A DNA stretch of 64,000 nucleotides. It comes from Fomitopsis serialis (taxonomy: Eukaryota > Basidiomycota > Agaricomycetes > Polyporales > Fomitopsidaceae). Of this stretch, positions 11,471 to 24,869 are shown in pieces. Position 1 is the stretch's first letter, and every line of letters begins with the position of its first letter. The notes below the pieces were generated by a model, which saw only the letters and a list, made by a program, of their open reading frames with translations, searched no databases and was not told the origin of the DNA. Both the position numbers and the translations under genes were made by a program. The stretch is from positions 62,001 through 126,000 of the forward strand of contig NW_025954995.1 of NCBI RefSeq assembly GCF_022376445.1, read 5' to 3'.

Positions 11471-13566
11471 TGAGATGCAAAGTAGCCTGGTAATTCATTT
11501 GGTTGTTTCAATATGAGGATCATAGTCTGCAACCATGAGCTAATTGCATATCCATATGAGACTCTCTGTTAAGAGGAAAGACATCATGGATCTGTTTTTT
11601 ACATGGTAGATTGCCAAGTTAATTACCAATATTACCAGAATACTGATGAGCAGTATTACTGGTTTGTATTGATAGTAGTAACAAACAGCAAATAACTTGG
11701 AAATGTTGCAAGGGGAGCTCAGTGTAAGGAGAGCATCTAGGATTCAAGGAAAGGGAATCTGGGGGAGGGTTGACTACAGTAACAACTACTCAGTTGGGAC
11801 TTGCTGCTGGTGCTGTTGTACAAGTACTTATGCAGAACTGGCCCTTGATCAGAGAAAACTTCTCATATAGAAGGATGTCTTTCAACAGATTGTTAACTGT
11901 ACTTCTCCAAGTAAATCTGACTTTTTTCTCTGAATTTCCTGCTATTTATCCAGGACTGCAGAGGCTATCCATGGCCAACTTCCCAAATGGGCAGGGGACT
12001 GACCATATATGGTAGGTTTGTATGTTTAATTTCCTCCACTTCACAGAGCCTCTCATACATGTGGAACTGTACAGTACAAGCATCATATACACAACAAGAT
12101 TTGCCTATATCCCCCATTTGCCAAGGTCAGTACTCTGTGAAAAACAACAAGAACACCTGATCTGGGCACCCCTGTCAGTACCCAAGGGGCATCCCACGGA
12201 GAAGTAATATTTTGGTATTTTTCCGCATTCAATGGGGCTCTCAGTTAGTGCTGCTTGAAACCATCAAAAAACTGGGCATGAAGAGCTGAGACTGAAAGAT
12301 TACTTTGAAAGGGAATATTTGTCAGCATTCCAGCCAATGAGAGTGCTCCGGAAATTCTTTTGAGTGACCAGAGTCATATTCCAGTCTGTCGATGACTCCG
12401 CTTCGGCAACGGGCGCTTAACTTAGCGCTTAGTAAGCGATGTAAGAGCGAATTGTTACTGCACCCAAATGGTCTTGTTTAGACCCAGAAAAAAGCGGAAA
12501 GATTGGAGAATATTGGGGATGGCCCAGGCAATATGATTGAAGTGGCCTATGGCATGAGGTTGATATCAGATAAGATAGCATTCTCAATAACCTGGTAAGA
12601 TGGTTGCTGTGGCCCCAGTGAGCTTATTCATATAGCTTGCTACACCGCTCTAGGAACTACTCATGTAGTGGACATCCCCATAAGATGATAGTGTAAGTAC
12701 AGATGCATGTATGTATACCCTGTATGTGTCTATGTGCAAGAGAAAGCCAGTGGCTGCACAATTGCCATATGGAGTATGTGACCTTCCCAAAAGAAGAATC
12801 CAACACAAACTGGGTGGGCTGAGGAAAATACAGAAAATGTGTGAAATATATAGACACATCAAAGACAAGTGTATGACTGCTTTCAGCTGCAATGGTCACC
12901 ATTACATTGTATACAAGGGCCATAACATGGCAAAAGATGCTCAGATTACCCATTATAGTCCTTATTACCTGTATTATAGAAGCTACTGAGTAGTCCACAG
13001 TATCTAAACCACACACATACATTACAGTGTACACATCAACCATATTTGAGTCATAAACAAGCACTTTGAATCTGCAGAGGCACTTGTGCATTTTTTTGTT
13101 TTGCATTTCCTGGGTTAGCCAGCCACTGTATGCACTCAATAGAATTTTTCTATACTCTTTGAATGAAGGGCTATCAGGTGAGCATACTATGTATACTATG
13201 ATCTTTTACTAGCTGAGACTATATAGGCCCTACAGTGTGTGAGCGCTTGCAGCATTGAGCCACTGAGCTGGCAGTCACATGATATGTTTACCACTTTCCT
13301 TATTGGGGGAACTGCTAAGGCATTTCATGGGCCTCATATCCAAAACAGAGTGCTTAGCCACTGCATTTGTTTGTATCTGTTGGCCCAAGTTGTGTTGCCT
13401 GGGAGTCTGATTATTCAGACTCAGATACTAACAGTTACTTATCTCTGCTTATTGGGGTGGCTGCAAGTCATGTGCACTGTGGGAACAAACTGTGATTCCA
13501 GAGGAATCACTAAGGTGTTTCATGGTGGTCCATCATAAGAATGATACCTTCGTACCTCAGGGATTG
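11470..13566 (+). repeat. Copy of the TA-flanked CGATCC repeat family, right end intact
   Basis: It ends at 13566 with TACCTCAGGGATTG followed by TA. Bases 11490-11660 parallel 25090-25270, 11930-12480 parallel 28330-28900, and 12540-13566 parallel 30110-31156. The part from 12659 to 13566 is almost identical, inverted, to 23212-24113. Open frames of 80-160 codons here recur in all copies with no recognisable domain, so I treat them as chance frames in a repeat. No transposase is seen. Confidence 0.7.
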
Positions 13567-14290
13567 TAACCCATATAACACTGGCTTCATGAGAAGGAGC
13601 ATGAGCAACTCTTGATGTCTCAAAAAATAGCATTTCAAGAATGAGACACAGTACATATATATTACATGTATGCTGTTCAATGATTCACCATATGCCAGTT
13701 GCTTGAACTGATGTAATCAAGCACTCCAAATATTCCATTAATTCTACAGTATTTACTAGGCCCACAATGCATTGCGCAGTGAGATTGCCAATTGGGAGGG
13801 CACCTTTGTGTAGGCTCAGAGAATAATATTGGACATTGTGTGTGAGCGCAAGCATAGCAGCTAGTAATTCACTCCCTAAGGTACATACAGGCAGTGTGTC
13901 GATACTCTACATGTATGTATTGAGGTTTGATCTCAGATGGAAACATCTGAGATGGGCTTGTGCTTGCCCAAGCTCCAACAAACAACTCAAACACACCAGA
14001 AAATCAGTGAAGTACTAATGAGTCACATATAAGTGGTCATTGTGCTCACCCAAAGCTCTGGCAGCACTTTGCAACATAAGTACCATACTTTTGTATGAGA
14101 CTACAGCTTATTCATATGAGGTGCAAGGCTTATGCAGACTGCCTGCTGCTATGACAGAAAAAACAGTGGTACTGATGATCAAATTCTTCACATAGAGGTT
14201 CTTGCTCTCCATTAAATATTTATAACAATGCCTGTGACAGATCCCTCAGGTCATGAATCAGGAAATCTTGGCAGTAACATGAATTTGATA
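13567..14290 (+). repeat. Internal segment of the same repeat family
   Basis: Sequence after the TA at 13567 resembles 50225-50900 and 20380-20930, sharing GATTGCCAATTGGGAGGGCA, ACACCAGAAAATCAGTGAAG and CAGACTGCCTGCTGCTATG. The preceding copy therefore appears to have inserted at TA inside an older copy. There is no gene. Confidence 0.55.
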
Positions 14291-16869
14291 ATCTGTGGAT
14301 GTCCTCAGCTGTTCAAATTCTTTTCCAGTACCAACACAGACAGTGTTGCATTGCAAGCTACTTCACAGAAACATCTACAAGCAGTAGTCACAGCAAGGAC
14401 TAGGTGGTGGTGCTTCTATGTACTAGTCAAAACACACCTGCATAGCATCCTTAACCTTGTCCTTGCTGATGCCACTGTCTGTTTCTCCCTGCCTGAGTGC
14501 ATCAGCAAACAGTTCTTTCTTCCAGTTCATCTTGGAAAACAGGTTCAATGACGAGAGAAACCTCTCCTGAGAAAATCCAAGAAGGGCCTTGCTGCTCCAG
14601 AGTGGAGCAGAGGCAGCATGGTTTCTCTCGATTGGAAGGCCAATCAGCTTGGAGACCTCAACCCCATACACTATTGTGATTAAGGTGAGATGTTTTTCAC
14701 ACTCTGCTGCCTGTTCACTGTCAATGAGACCCAGGCAGTCAAGGTGGAACCACTGGGCACACTGTGGACACCAGCACAGGATATGCTGTTCAGGTGCAGA
14801 GCCATGGAGATGTTTGCACCCATCCCAGATGCAGATCTGATCCCCCTGTCAAGGTGATTTGATATGTGCTGTGCTAAACACTATGTAGAGGAGCACTCAC
14901 ATACCAAGGTGTTCACAGAAACAGGTCGCCTGATTACAAATTTGATGGAGATGCCATGCCAATACCAGACATCCTTGTGCATGTATTGGGTGCTTGGAAG
15001 CAGGGGGGAAAGGGTGATGATCAGTAGGTGGGCTATACACATGCTCAGAATGGCACATGCATAGATTCTGTGCACCTACTCTCAAGAACATCAGCCTGCT
15101 GGACATCATAGTGATCTGAATATACTAGCTTGTGATCACCCATGATGTGTGAAAGGCTAACAATGTCGTGAGCATGCTAAGCTGTGCCCATAGCAATACA
15201 CCCACCACATGAGGCTGTCAGTCCTTCTGTCCACCATAACATCCCCAATATCAGCCCACATGTACATCCATCTCAGCCACACATAGAAGATGCAACACCC
15301 ATTCTGCATAGTGCCATGAAGTCCTGCAATGGTTGCAAACCAGTAGATCATATTCTCTGCTCCAGTGTGAAAGGTCTCCTGAGCAACAGTCTTAGGCATT
15401 AAAGGAAGAACAATCACATGATTGTTGACTTGAAAGAGGGTCTTCTCTTTTGTCTCCATGTTGGACACTGGGTGGGAACATCAGAAATGGGTAGCAGATG
15501 AAACCTTATTCACACACATTCCACAGTGTCCACACTCTCCAGAGTGTTGTACGTTTCTTGGTTCATGCAGCTGTACTGACAGCATGACCACCCAGGTATA
15601 ATTGAAGGGAGTCAAGGAAGCTAATTGGATTCATCATGCTATCTGTGAGCAGGTTGTCTGGTGGCATCAAATCAGAGAACAAAAGGTCACACATGACTGA
15701 AGTAGGTGATCCAGTGAGGCCCTAAGCTTTGAAGTGGCATGCCCTGCTGCACAGCAGAGGCTAGAGATAGGGATTGCCTGTGATCCACTTGCCACACTGC
15801 TCATGGTAGCAGTTTGTCCATCCATTGACCAGGAAAATTGGGTTTTGCTCAGAAACACAAGAGCAGTGAGGTGAACCAGGCTATGAGCAGTTTTCATGTG
15901 GTTGTTAAGACCTGGGGCTATGTCTGTAGTACATACGAATTTACTTATTACTTATGATTATGTACCCTTGATAAAGGCTGTATGCCTTTGGCAATTATAA
16001 ATCAGATAGAAAGATAAGAGGACATTACTTCATTACAGCGGATTAGTAACAAAGTGTTTACCAATAGTTAAGAGAGTTGTAACTATTATTGCTGACAACA
16101 GTGAAGAGTGCAGAAGACAATTATTAGGTTCAAGAGTCTTTCTTGTTCTAAGTCCAACTCAAAGAGCAACTGAGTGCACTTAAGCTGAATCCATATGTGG
16201 AGCTATACCAAGTATAGGATTGGAGAGACCATTGAGTATTGCAGTAATCTACTCATTGTGACTTTGGTACCACATCAGGGATGGTTTGGGGACAAGTTTG
16301 TCCAGCCATCCTCCAATTCGAGTACAAATGTCCCCAGTATGGTAACTTCAAACCTCAAACCATCTAATACAACACAATCACTCCCTTTCTATTTCATATA
16401 TCAGCTAAAGTCCCCCCTCAACATGTACAAGCAAGAATACTATGGTTGGCTGGTAACTTATGAGGACATGCTGTTGCACGTCGCTTGGTTCCTGCATAAT
16501 GGACAGAGTGAAACTGCAGCATCCACATTCTTCCTTCTGTCACTGCAAATCACATTCCTCTTTCTTTGATGCAGTGACAATAGACATGGAGCATTTGTTC
16601 AAGACACCAATGCACACACCCCAGAGGACCTCACATTTAAACCCCTCAAGGATTCTGCCTTGGCAAATCTCTGGAATATCATCCATGCTGACTGACCATG
16701 ACACCAACAACTGCAACAATGACAATGGTGATGATGGCAACTCTGCTGGTGGCAATGTCTGAGACAACTCTGCCAACTGCAACACTGTTCTGCAAAACTT
16801 TCTGAAGGAAGACCATAACATCCTGCAGCTCACATTTGGTAACCTACATGTTTCAGCTTGTAGAGATTA
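14290..16869. other. AT-rich interval with weak minus-strand coding remnants
   Basis: Minus-strand frames at 14423-14671 (LPIERNHAASAPLWSSKALL), 15157-15468, 15667-15897 and 16540-16833 look more protein-like than background but share no domain I recognise and are mutually out of frame. They may be one decayed gene. Otherwise I see no RNA gene or intact element. Confidence 0.25.
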
Positions 16870-17830
16870 CGATCCCTGAGGTACAAAGGAATCATTCTTA
16901 TGACTGGAGGGAATGTAACACTTAGCATGGAGCCCAATGTGGCAGGTTTTTCACACAATGTATGTGACTGCACTGCATTTGTTTGGGTGTGTTGGTGCAA
17001 GCCGCGTTGTCTGGGAGTCTGAAACTTGAAACTCAGCTAATGATAGCATAGTAAGTGTTACTGATCTCAGACTATCTGGGGCTCAAAGCTGACAATTCCC
17101 CATGGACTTGGGGCCTACTGTAACATCTAGCTTGGAGCCCAATATGGAAAGTGACAAACATGGCATGTGACCTAACCAGCAGCACTGTGCTCCAATATAA
17201 TCAATCACTTTTTGCAACAGTAAGCACTCACAAATAGATATGGCAAGTATATAGTCAACTTGTAGCCCTTGTTTCATAGAGTCTACAGTAATTTTGTTGG
17301 GCCCCAATAGTGGCTGGTTAGGCCAGAAAATGCAAAATGCAAAAAACACAAGTGACTTTGCAGAATTTGAACTGCTCATTTTCACCCTAGATATGGAGCA
17401 CATGATCTATACAGTATAGCCATGTGTGTCAGACATCATGAAAATGCTTTATGGGGCCACAACAGAGCTCAAAATGGGCAAGTACAGCTAATTTGATGCT
17501 TGTACATGGTATTATAGCTTACCTTCCATATATGGTAACATGCTGTAAACATCACAGACCTCATCAACATGCCATAGTACTCTATGAATATCTTCTGATT
17601 TATCTGCAATTTATGAACCACCAGACATTCACTTCAGTGAGAATTACTGGATTGGGAAGGTTACTCACCATTTAGGGCAATGTGAGCTTTTGTGATGCTT
17701 CTTGTGCAAAAGCACTCCCACAACTTGCCTGGAATGTGTATTTTCCTGGATAACATCAGTGACAGATCACTGAGTATGTATACATATCTCTATTGCACCA
17801 AAAAAGGCACAATGGCCACTGTGTCTAGCC

Positions 17831-17920
17831 AGTCACATGATCCATGACGTGGGGTCGCAGCACTCACAGCGGTGTTTTATCGCTGCAGTGCTGCGATCGC
17901 ACATCATTGATCATGTGACT
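17831..17920. repeat. Decayed copy of the 89-bp palindrome
   Basis: An imperfect hairpin with outer arms AGTCACATGA / TCATGTGACT around GTGGGGTCGCAG. It sits about 960 bp inside the left terminus of this repeat copy. It is less perfect than the copies near 49546 and 55761. Confidence 0.7.
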
Positions 17921-18278
17921 TCGAAAAAGCGGTCAAAAATGCGCAGAATATTCATTCCGAGGACAAAACCTACTGTTTTGGGCCCAGAAAAATTGTGTGA
18001 ATTCCCAATAAATTGGAAGGCCTCAGTGCAGCCATCCTGAAGTACTTTCAGGTCATATGAAGTCAACATCATCTAAATTACAGGTGCCACAAGGCTGCCA
18101 GACAGCTTTCAAGATACAGTACCACATTGGGTACTGAGCTGTGATATCTTGGAGTGATTTGCCTGAGGTGAGAGCACAATGTTTGATGTTTGAGGATTCA
18201 GACAGTGTGATACTGAGGTATCCAGTATATATGTGGCTTGGTGATTTAGAGTATGCAGTTAACAATGTCACTAGACAC

Positions 18279-20178
18279 TAGTGCATTGCATGGGTATGGG
18301 TATGGGTAGCCAAAATCTGACCCATGTACCCATGCAACCCATGGACTTCTGTGGTAATAATTCAGTGGTAAAATTTGGCAACTGTTGATTAGATAGTCTG
18401 TGCTATGTTTCTCTCACAGTTCAACAGCTATATGGTGATCCTGAAGCTTGCTTCAAAGTACTTTGCAATAGCAGTATGGGAAAGTTGACAAGTGTTCCCT
18501 TTCTGTAATGTCAGCCTTCAAGATACAGTTGGTACTTGCTAGAATTGCATTATATATTTGAGTCCATTTTCAAACATTCAATAATGTTCAACTTATGATT
18601 ATGAGGATGATTCAGCAAGGCCAACCTGCAGGAATATAAGGAGTGTCAACTTGCTCATGGACGACACACTTTTGCTCAACAAACCATCTATCTTGACCCA
18701 CAACTAACAACTACAGTACTCTGTACATTGTAGTTAGACCAATGCACTGTTCTTTCTAACCTAACTCTCTCCTTGTTCATCTCATCTACCTATCTAGCTC
18801 TCCTGACCCAAGCAATACCCTGAGTGACTGGAACCAACTTTGTGCAAGACCTGCCTATGCCACATCCTGTCTTCTTATAAGTAACCAGAAGACAGATTTT
18901 GTCATTTATTGTTATGCTCCAACCAATGATACACAGACTACTGAGGTTGTCCTATTGACAACAACAAGTGCATTACAGTGTATGTACCATTATGCTCAAT
19001 TCAATGCAGTGCCATGTGCTTGGTAGCCCAGTGCAGCTGAGATACTATACTGGCACAAAATATTATCATACTGAATCTTACCATGCAATTGTCCATGCTG
19101 GACAGCCAGTAATACTGTATACTTAATTCCTTGCTAGGTACATGTTACAGGGCCACTCTAGAATTTTGAAAAATCAGTATGAATACTGTGTCATGGACCC
19201 CTTGAGGTGAGCCTAGACCTGCAGTTCCAGCACTACATTTAGCATAGATGCCTTGTTAGTTAATTTTCTAAATCCAGGATTTCAGCAGAGTGACCAGTGG
19301 CCACAGTTACATGCAGGTGGCAGGCCATTGAATACAGTAGGTCTACGATCATGCTTTCTATAAGACATCATGCTCCTTATTGTGTCACTTATCACCTGGC
19401 AATGTATTAACTAGGCTTGAATGAAAGTAATTGCATAATGGGCTGGTCACATTCATCCCCTGGCCCCACTTATCATATATTAGTGGAAGCCTGTGACATA
19501 AGACAGGATTCAGTGATGATGATCAAGAAATAAATTCAAATAGTTTTAATATGATCCTCTTCTCAGGGGCTAGTCTGACAGACATTATCATATTCATGAC
19601 ACAATGCAACATCTTGTCTGTGTTTCAGTTCAATTTTTGTATACCCTGAGATACATTTGTTCTGCTCAATGTTGACCCATTGTAATCCCACTACATTTGG
19701 GTGATCCAATATGATGGGCTTTAGAGGGTTCTGCCCATGGTATCACTATACATTTTGTGTTGTGATGTGTAAGACTTATTTGTGTATACAGCCTTGCTAT
19801 TCCCCAAATGTTGTGGTTGTCCCACCTGAATATCCATATATGTTGGAAATATAGGTACAGTAACTGCCCTCATGTAAGTGACTCCCATCTAATCAATGTG
19901 TCCTGGCTTGCAAAAGTGGAAGCTTCAACAATGTTGTGATTGACCATGCAATCAGTGAAACTCACCTGGCCAGCATGATACCAACAAACACATCCCATAT
20001 CATGCAAAATTATGAGTACCATGAACTGCACATAGATCTACCCATGATAGTACCCATACCCAAGGGTACCCATGATACCCATGCAAAACCCATACCCATG
20101 GCATGGGTATGCAACCCATGTGGGTATGGGTATGTGTATGCCCTCAGACACCCATGGGTACACCCACGCTATGCACTA
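18279..20178. mobile_element. hAT-like non-autonomous DNA transposon, 1.9 kb
   Basis: The left end TAGTGCATTGCATGGGTA matches the reverse complement of the right end, TAGTGCATAGCGTGGGTG. Left flank CTAGACAC (18271-18278) is repeated as TAGACAC at 20183-20189, close to an 8-bp hAT duplication (nTnnnnAn); four extra bases, CTAG, sit between element and right flank. The allelic-type empty site, ACTAGACACAGCC, is seen in the related repeat at 50001-50013. Both subterminal regions carry many copies of ACCCAT/ATGGGT, as hAT transposase-binding regions often do. No transposase frame is present. Superfamily assignment rests on TIR start, TSD length and subterminal repeats. Confidence 0.72.
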
Positions 20179-21960
20179 CTAGTAGACACAGCCATGTGTG
20201 CTCTGATATATATTCACAATCACAACACAGTGGCTCTACTATTTTCCCCAGCAACTGCCTTATGTAGTACCCTGAACCAGTTAGGAATGTATACTGTTCT
20301 AAATGTCCTTTGATACAAGCACAGAGCAGACAAACACAATGATGGAGAAAATCACAAATGCCTATAGCTATGGAAAGATGCAAATATGACAATTGCTTGA
20401 ACTAATGCAATCATGCACTCTGAATATTCCATCATTCTTACAGTGTTTACTTGGCCCACAAAGCATTGCCCAGTGTGAGATTGCCAATTGGGAGGGCACC
20501 TGCCATATGTAGTAATCCTGATTCAAGTTGTGTGATAGCTCCTGCTTCACTGGCACAGACCCTCTCATAATTTCCCTAGCCTTCATAGTTCCTTATGCAT
20601 ACAAAGCATGAACATGTGCAGGATATTCATTCTGAGGCCACATAACCTCCTTGTGTAGGCTCAGAAAAGCCCCATACACCCCAGAAAATCAGTGAAGTAC
20701 TATATATGTGGTAATTGTGCTCACCCAAACCTCTGGCGGCACTTTGCAACATAAGTACCATACTCTTGTATGGGACCACAGTTCATTCATGTGAATGGGT
20801 GCAAAACCTATGCAGACTGCCTGCTGCTGTGCAATAGAAAGTTGATGATAAAATTCTTATTTACAGGGTCTTGCTCTCCATTGAATATCCATAACAATCC
20901 CTGTGACATATCACTCAGGTCATGAATTATGAAGATTTGACAGTAACATGGCTTTGATAATCTGTGGATGCCCTCATTGGTTAGCAATGTGAACTCCTCA
21001 GTATGAACTACGAGGCAACAACATCAGGTGCCCACCTAATGCATTTAGCTGGAATGTTGTTACCTGTATCTGTATTGACAGTAACATGCTATGGAATGAT
21101 GTCAGGTTATGAGATGAGGAGAGGAATGCAGATGAGCACAATATACTGTATCTATAAGGTTGCAGCTACACATGACACATGTGACTTACTGTTTTTCCAC
21201 AGCATGAGCTGCAGTTTATGAAAAGGCATCATGAGTGTAAAAAACTCAGCATAGTTGGCCTAGACTGACTCTTACATTGGGAGGTCTAAGCCCATGTAGT
21301 ATCAAATTTGTAGGGAAGTATATGACCTACTCAGTTCAAATGATACAAACAATTCTGATCATTGTCATTATTGACTTAATAAACAGTCCCTATACAAATT
21401 CCATGATCCAAAAGTCTCCCAATAGTAAAGGGGTATTATTGTTCAGTGTTTTGAGACAGTATATAATGTCCCAAACATGGTGGAACAGGGCAGCTCAACT
21501 ACAGTTGGGCAAGAACAAGTCTGCAACTACACATATGATTGGGCTGTGTGGCAATATTGTCAGAGCTATCTATGATCAGTAAAACTTTCTGATGAAGAAA
21601 TATGCACATTATGGATTCTCTAGGATACTCATTATCCAGGATTCAATGCTCTTGTTTCTTGTGTCACTGCAATGGGGATGGTGAGCTGAGCACCATGACA
21701 ATCATGATACTCCCTATAAATTCAATCTGGCTGGTGCAAGATTATTTTTATTGTCAGAGTTTGATCATTGCTTGTTCTGGTAAATCTTGGAAGGCAGGTA
21801 GTTTCTCAGATGAGCATATGTCAATATATTTAATTAAGCCAGGTTCAAGGAGTGGATTAATGAGTTTCTTAGAAGACCAAAGACACAACTGGGATCATAC
21901 TGCCATACATGGCCCACTCCCCAGCAAGTGCACTACTGGAGGTGCCAGGGTTCCTCGTGA

Positions 21961-22931
21961 CACTTGTATCTGATGTTGTAAACTGCTGTCCTCTGCTGTC
22001 CTAGCTCAGGCATCCTTGTGGGCTCTCACTCATCAAACCTCCCAAGTCCTCATTGTGTACGTCAGGATTGTTTGGCCAATGCTTACCACACTTCCAAAGC
22101 ACAGGGGTTTTCCCTGCAAGGTCCTTCAGACATGTTTATTACTTACTGACTGTCCAACAAGGGCCTTGCACACACATCTTGGACCACTCCTGACCTGAAT
22201 GTGACACTGAGCAGTCTTGCTTGATTCAGGTGCCAAGTTCAAACCATCTGGCCATGATCTTAGCCAGAACTACCTACAGGAATCTTCCATCTTCAACTCA
22301 ATGGTTGGTCATACAAAGTAGACAGCAGCAATAAACCATGGAACTAATCAGGCCACCCAACAAGCTGGGTTCAACATGTCCTTTGTCATACGCAAGCAAC
22401 ACTTGGTTATATATATTGCAGGTTTAACACAGACTTCTACTGAGAATAAATGATTGCTCACTGTTTTTCAGGTTTTGCACAGCTTCGTGTGTGTTGCTGA
22501 TTTGCCTGCTGAGCTGCAGGACATGTTTCCACAATCATCTAAGGCAGAGCTAGAGTGGAGGCAGTGGATGGCCTTGGACTGCACGCACATACTGGTTACA
22601 CTGAATATCTTGATTGGTGCATCCATTCATACAAGACAATCAAGACAGTGTGAGTTGTTGATTGACACCATGATAGAAGTAAGCAAGCTGACAACAGATT
22701 GTTGCAGTCAAACTTGGGTGTTCAAGGAAATAGCAGCAATAGCACTATGGGGTGATACAAAGCCACAGTCAAACACAAGACTGCCAATCAGTGGATTTGT
22801 GGTCAATCATATTGATTGCACTCTGTCACTAGTATGGCTTCACAGCACCTGGCATCAATTGGCCTGCATCTCTGACTGATTATTGCACTGAAAGTGTGGG
22901 AGCTAGGCTACTGCCAGAAGTTGTATTCATA
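21961..22931 (+). other. Unassigned interval with one 141-codon frame
   Basis: A plus-strand frame at 22454-22879 (containing DLPAELQDMFPQSSKAELEW) has a more balanced composition than neighbouring frames. It shows no domain I recognise, no repeat partner and no intron signals. It may be a chance frame or an exon of a lost gene. Nothing else is supported here. Confidence 0.2.
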
Positions 22932-23211
22932 TGATCCCTGAGGTACAAAGGAATCATTCTTTATGACTGGAGGGAATGTAACACATGTCCAGTCTTCATT
23001 GGCCGCCCTATTGAAATCCAATGACTTGTGTTGACGAGGAAATCCTCAACAAAGACTCAACAAAGTTGACACCCCCCAACAGAGTGTTCTCATACTTGGT
23101 GTCATGGCTGAGACTGTGTCTACAAATAACTCTACTCAGTCCCAATTCATGTCTTTCTTGCACACACTTCAACATCTTGAATCTGTATCCTCCTTTCAAC
23201 ATTTGACTTTA
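22932..23211. repeat. Isolated 53-bp left terminus of the CGATCC family plus unique sequence
   Basis: TA at 22930-22931 is followed by TGATCCCTGAGGTAC and then about 53 bp in total matching 16870-16925, ending at GGAGGGAATGTAACAC. The homology stops abruptly there. The remaining 230 bp are unassigned. Confidence 0.55.
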
Positions 23212-24415
23212 CGATCTCTGAGGTACGAAGGTATCATTCTTATGATGGACCACCATGAAACACCTTAGTGATTCCTCTGGAATCACAGTTTGTTCCCACA
23301 GTGCACATGACTTGCAGCCACCCCAATAAGCAGAGATAAGTAACTGTTAGTATCTGAGTCTGAATAATCAGACTCCCAGGCAACACAACTTGGGCCAACA
23401 GATACAAACAAATGCAGTGGCTAAGCACTCTGTTTTGGATATGAGGCCCATGAAATGCCTTAGCAGTTCCCCCAATAAGGAAAGTGGTAAACATATCATG
23501 TGACTGCCAGCTCAGTGGCTCAATGCTGCAAGCGCTCACACACTGTAGGGCCTATATAGTCTCAGCTAGTAAAAGATCATAGTATACATAGTATGCTCAC
23601 CTGATAGCCCTTCATTCAAAGAGTATAGAAAAATTCTATTGAGTGCATACAGTGGCTGGCTAACCCAGGAAATGCAAAACAAAAAATGCACAAGTGCCTC
23701 TGCAGATTCAAAGTGCTTGTTTATGACTCAAATATGGTTGATGTGTACACTGTAATGTATGTGTGTGGTTTAGATACTGTGGACTACTCAGTAGCTTCTA
23801 TAATACAGGTAATAAGGATTATAATGGGTAATCTGAGCATCTTTTGCCATGTTATGGCCCTTGTATACAATGTAATGGTGACCATTGCAGCTGAAAGCAG
23901 TCATACACTTGTCTTTGATGTGTCTATATATTTCACACATTTTCTGTATTTTCCTCAGCCCACCCAGTTTGTGTTGGATTCTTCTTTTGGGAAGGTCACA
24001 TACTCCATATGGCAATTGTGCAGCCACTGGCTTTCTCTTGCACATAGACACATACAGGGTATACATACATGCATCTGTACTTACACTATCATCTTATGGG
24101 GATGTCCACTACATGAGTTGGCAGTCACATGATATGTTTACCACTTTCCTTATTGGGGAACTGCTAAGGCATTTCATGGGCCTCATATCCAAAACAGAGT
24201 GCTTAGCCACTGCATTTGTTTGTATCTGTTGGTCCAAGTTGTGTTGCCTGGGAGTCTGATTATTCAGACTCAGATACTAACAGTTACTTATCTCTGCTTA
24301 TTGGGGTGGCTGCAAGTCATGTGCACTGTGGGAACAAACTGTGATTCCAGAGGAATCACTAAGGTGTTTCATGGTGGTCCATCATAAGAATGATACCTTC
24401 GTACCTCAGGGATTG
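23212..24415. mobile_element. Fold-back element with long near-identical inverted arms
   Basis: It is flanked by TA on both sides and starts CGATCTCTGAGGTAC. Left arm 23212-23524 and right arm 24117-24415 are inverted copies of the same roughly 300-bp sequence. The centre plus left arm is the inverted, nearly identical counterpart of 12659-13566. Identical 99-codon frames in the two places show how recent this duplication is. The element sits at the upstream edge of the second Gypsy integrase remnant. Confidence 0.82.
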
Positions 24416-24419
24416 TAAA

Positions 24420-24869
24420 ATAAAAGAGTTATTAAAAAGCGACAAGGTATCTACTCAGAGGAGGAAAGCTATATAGGAGGAATGGGAATAAAGTTCCTAC
24501 TGTTGTCATATTTGGATCAGAGGCTAGAGCAGAGATCCTTATGGATGCTCATGAAGGTTTGGGACACAGAGTAGAATATGCAGTATTGAAGATGTCAAAA
24601 GAAAGATTGATTGGCCAGGAATGTGGAGAGATGTTAGGCATCATGTTGCATCATGCAATCAGTGCCAATTAAGAAGCACTACCAAAGTAGAGGTCCCTTT
24701 AAGAATATCAGCACCTCTCACCATCTTTCACAAGATATATTTGGACATTATGGAAATGCCATTGGCCAGGGATTCAGCCATATGATTGCAGCTCAAGATG
24801 ATTTAACAGAGCTTCTGAAGGACGTGCACTGCAAAATAAAACAGCCAAAGCAGTTGCAAAGTTCTTCTT
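24420..24869 (+). pseudogene. Second Ty3/Gypsy element: integrase zinc domain and start of core
   Basis: Across frames the text reads PTVVIFGSEARAEILMDAHE, then GLGH, WPGMWRDVRHHVASCNQCQL and FHKIYLDIMEMP, ending in KTAKAVAKFFF. This is the integrase HHCC motif and the first core aspartate. Stops and shifts show it is dead. It ends where the expected continuation (EILCRYG) is replaced by repeat sequence; the continuation is found at 31159, so about 6.3 kb was inserted. Confidence 0.8.

Larger units (their letters stand above)
16870..21960 (+). repeat. Long copy of the TA-flanked CGATCC family, interrupted by an hAT-like element
   Basis: The left terminus is intact: TA then CGATCCCTGAGGTAC at 16868-16884. 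Bases 16870-18060 are homologous, inverted, to 55600-56829, and 17831-18278 plus 20183-21930 are homologous to 49546-51880. The 1.9 kb between is absent from the second copy. The right terminus is not obvious; homology fades near 21930. No transposase was found, so this family appears non-autonomous or fully decayed. Confidence 0.7.

Noticed and set aside
12657..13139. 160-codon minus-strand frame, with near-identical partner at 23686-24132 and a similar frame near 30233-30743
   Set aside because: Conservation comes from recent repeat duplication; the third copy has many changes not biased to third positions, and no domain is seen.
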